Shown in pieces: positions 62,680-64,000 of a stretch of DNA of 64,000 nucleotides. Where the stretch lies: contig NZ_JAMBOV010000001.1 of assembly GCF_023715745.1 (NCBI RefSeq), forward strand, positions 930,001-994,000, written 5' to 3'. The notes beneath the pieces are model-generated. The model was not told the origin of the DNA, did no database searches, and saw only the letters and a list, made by a program, of their open reading frames with translations. Both the position numbers and the translations under genes were made by a program. Source of the stretch: Microbacterium oleivorans (GTDB lineage: Bacteria > Actinomycetota > Actinomycetes > Actinomycetales > Microbacteriaceae). Every line of letters begins with the position of its first letter. Within the stretch, counting starts at the first letter, position 1.

Positions 62680-63747
62680 TCAGGACGCGCGGCCGGCGGG
62701 GCGAGCGAACCGCTGCTGCAGCAGGACCGCCACGACGATGATGACGCCCTTCGCGACGGCCTGGACCGACGACGTGAGGTTGTTCTGGATGAAGACGTTG
62801 GTCAGGGTCTGGAAGATCAGGACACCCAGCACGGTGCCCGTGATCGTGCCGCGGCCGCCGATCAGGAGGGTTCCGCCGACCACGACGGCGGCGATGGCGT
62901 CCAGTTCGTAGAGCTGACCGTTGACCGACGTGCCCGCCGTCGTGCGGCCGAGGATCATCACACCGGCGATGCCTGCGCAGAGGCCCGAGAGGGCGTAGAG
63001 GTACAGGACGTGGCGCTTGACGTCGATGCCGGCCAGGCGCGCCGCCTCGCGGTTGCCGCCGATCGCGACCGTGCGCCGCCCGAAGGTCGTCCGGTTCAAC
63101 AGGACCCAGCCGAGGACGGCGACCACGAGGAAGATCCAGATGAGCATGTCGACGCCGAGGATGTCGAGGTTCATGAAGGTGATGAACTCCCGCTGCCCGC
63201 CGACCTGCAGGGTGCGGCGGTCGGCGAGGATCTCGGCGAGTCCGCGAGCGCCCACCAGCATGGCGAGGGTCGCCATGAAGGCGACCACGTTGCCGTAGGC
63301 GATGACGATGCCGTTGAGCAGTCCCGCGAACACGCCCACCGCCAGGGCGACGACCACCATCACGATCCAGTGGGTCTGGTCGGCGAGGTCCTGCACCGCG
63401 GCGAGTGCACCCACCACCGAGGCGAGGCCGAGGACCGAGCCGACCGACAGGTCGATCCCGCCCGCGATGATGACGAGCGTCATCCCGATGCTGATCACTC
63501 CGACGATCGACGCCTGACGGAGGATCACCATGATGTTCGACAGGCCGAGGAAGGTGTCCGGTGCTGTCGCCGCCCCCACGACCACGAGGACGAGCAGGGC
63601 CAGGACGAGGCCGAGGTTGCGCCCGACGGAGCCGGAGAGGATGCGTCGCCACATCGGCGCATCCGGCGTGGCGACGGTGGATGTCGTCGTCGTGGGCTCT
63701 GTCGGGGTGAGGGGAGTGTCCGCCCCCGCGGTGGTCTGCTCGCTCAC
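62680..63747 (-). CDS. rbsC: Ribose-type ABC transporter permease
   Basis: CUT2 membrane subunit of 355 residues. A Thr/Pro-rich N-terminus of about 30 residues precedes the hydrophobic core. [14 protein letters not shown] near residue 90 is the family signature, and [19 protein letters not shown] near 222 the coupling loop. The GTG at 63747 overlaps the stop of the upstream ATPase gene (GTGA), and AAAGGAA is well placed. No binding-protein gene lies between it and the ROK regulator, so that subunit must be encoded upstream, beyond the window. Sugar specificity is uncertain. Confidence 0.87.
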   Translation of the reverse strand: MSEQTTAGADTPLTPTEPTTTTSTVATPDAPMWRRILSGSVGRNLGLVLALLVLVVVGAATAPDTFLGLSNIMVILRQASIVGVISIGMTLVIIAGGIDLSVGSVLGLASVVGALAAVQDLADQTHWIVMVVVALAVGVFAGLLNGIVIAYGNVVAFMATLAMLVGARGLAEILADRRTLQVGGQREFITFMNLDILGVDMLIWIFLVVAVLGWVLLNRTTFGRRTVAIGGNREAARLAGIDVKRHVLYLYALSGLCAGIAGVMILGRTTAGTSVNGQLYELDAIAAVVVGGTLLIGGRGTITGTVLGVLIFQTLTNVFIQNNLTSSVQAVAKGVIIVVAVLLQQRFARPAGRAS

Positions 63748-64000
63748 GCGGCGGTTCCTTTCATGACGAGGTCGAGCACTGCGTGCTCGTCGATCTGGGT
63801 GGAGGGGACGGTGGAGAGGATGCGACCCTCCGCGACGACGAGCACGGTGTCGGACAGGCCGATCACCTCCTCGATCTCGCTCGAGACGATCACGACCGCG
63901 TTGCCCTCGGCGGCGAGCCGCCGGATGAGCGCGTAGATCTCCGCGCGGGCACCGACGTCGACGCCGCGTGTGGGTTCGTCGAGCAGGAGGACCCGGGTCC
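63744..64000 (-). CDS. rbsA: Sugar ABC transporter ATP-binding protein, 3' part only
   Basis: The last 85 residues of a CUT2 ATPase, cut by the window end. The Walker B and D-loop segment [19 protein letters not shown] is followed by [20 protein letters not shown] and the C-terminus DLVMKGTAA. The TGA overlaps the permease [16 protein letters not shown] is typical of the second ATPase half of RbsA/XylG proteins. Confidence 0.88.
   Translation of the reverse strand, partial: TRVLLLDEPTRGVDVGARAEIYALIRRLAAEGNAVVIVSSEIEEVIGLSDTVLVVAEGRILSTVPSTQIDEHAVLDLVMKGTAA

Noticed and set aside
60766-63936. 1056-residue open frame antisense to yqaJ, ROK and rbsC
   Set aside because: It reads the complement of three well-recognised genes and is full of Arg/Asp/Gly/His runs typical of shadow frames in high-GC DNA; no domain is visible.

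Overview
The window is a stretch of high-GC (about 70%) actinobacterial chromosome. The best fit is Microbacterium or a close relative in the Microbacteriaceae. This rests on the tRNA-Trp/secE/nusG/rplK/rplA block with an acidic actinobacterial NusG extension, a RamB-type acetate regulator beside aceA, many leaderless start codons placed six bases after a TANNNT box, and heavy use of the heptamer GGATGCC. Genus is an inference; there is no rRNA gene in the window. Coding density is high, no gap exceeds 300 bases, and I see no transposase, prophage, CRISPR array or obvious pseudogene.

Layout. 1-3193: end of a rhamnose-type ABC uptake operon (two permeases and a lipoprotein binding protein). 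3267-5035: divergent tetR/MFS pair around a perfect palindromic operator. 5125-8869: small acidic protein, phosphodiesterase, DHA2 efflux pump, LigD-type polymerase. 8972-14605: M18 aminopeptidase, secreted lysozyme-fold protein with MtrA-like boxes upstream, padR, ABC1 kinase, NYN nuclease. 14612-22513: lactonase, TauE permease with a leader mini-ORF, a MaoC pair with murB, aminotransferase, methionine aminopeptidase, DEAD-box helicase. 22682-29852: LacI-controlled glycan module (GH2 enzyme, regulator, CUT1 transporter without its own ATPase, GH43 lipoprotein). 29916-34503: glyoxylate shunt (aceB, aceA) and divergent ramB. 34554-45678: pucR and a seven-gene putrescine/GABA catabolic operon. 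45732-50341: HSP90-family protein translationally coupled to a 930-residue TPR protein. 50565-53382: tRNA-Trp, secE, nusG, rplK, rplA. 53457-57201: nitronate monooxygenase, cystine-type ABC transporter, acylphosphatase. 57201-60528: quinone oxidoreductase and a MarR-controlled efflux pump. 60658-64000: YqaJ-type exonuclease, ROK regulator and a ribose-type ABC transporter cut by the window edge.

How it works together. The window is rich in carbon scavenging: three sugar uptake systems, two glycoside hydrolases, the acetate/glyoxylate bypass and polyamine/GABA use, each with its own regulator next door. This suits a saprophyte or plant-associated bacterium. Several regulators can be tied to visible DNA sites: TetR (3841-3862), PadR (11566-11579), LacI (24505-24516 and around 25653), MarR (three boxes at 60543-60601), and more tentatively PucR and RamB.

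The least explained items are an intergenic hairpin element present twice (5040-5115 and 22542-22616), one copy flanked by a 22-bp direct repeat; the HSP90/TPR pair; and a nine-codon leader ORF overlapping the tauE start.
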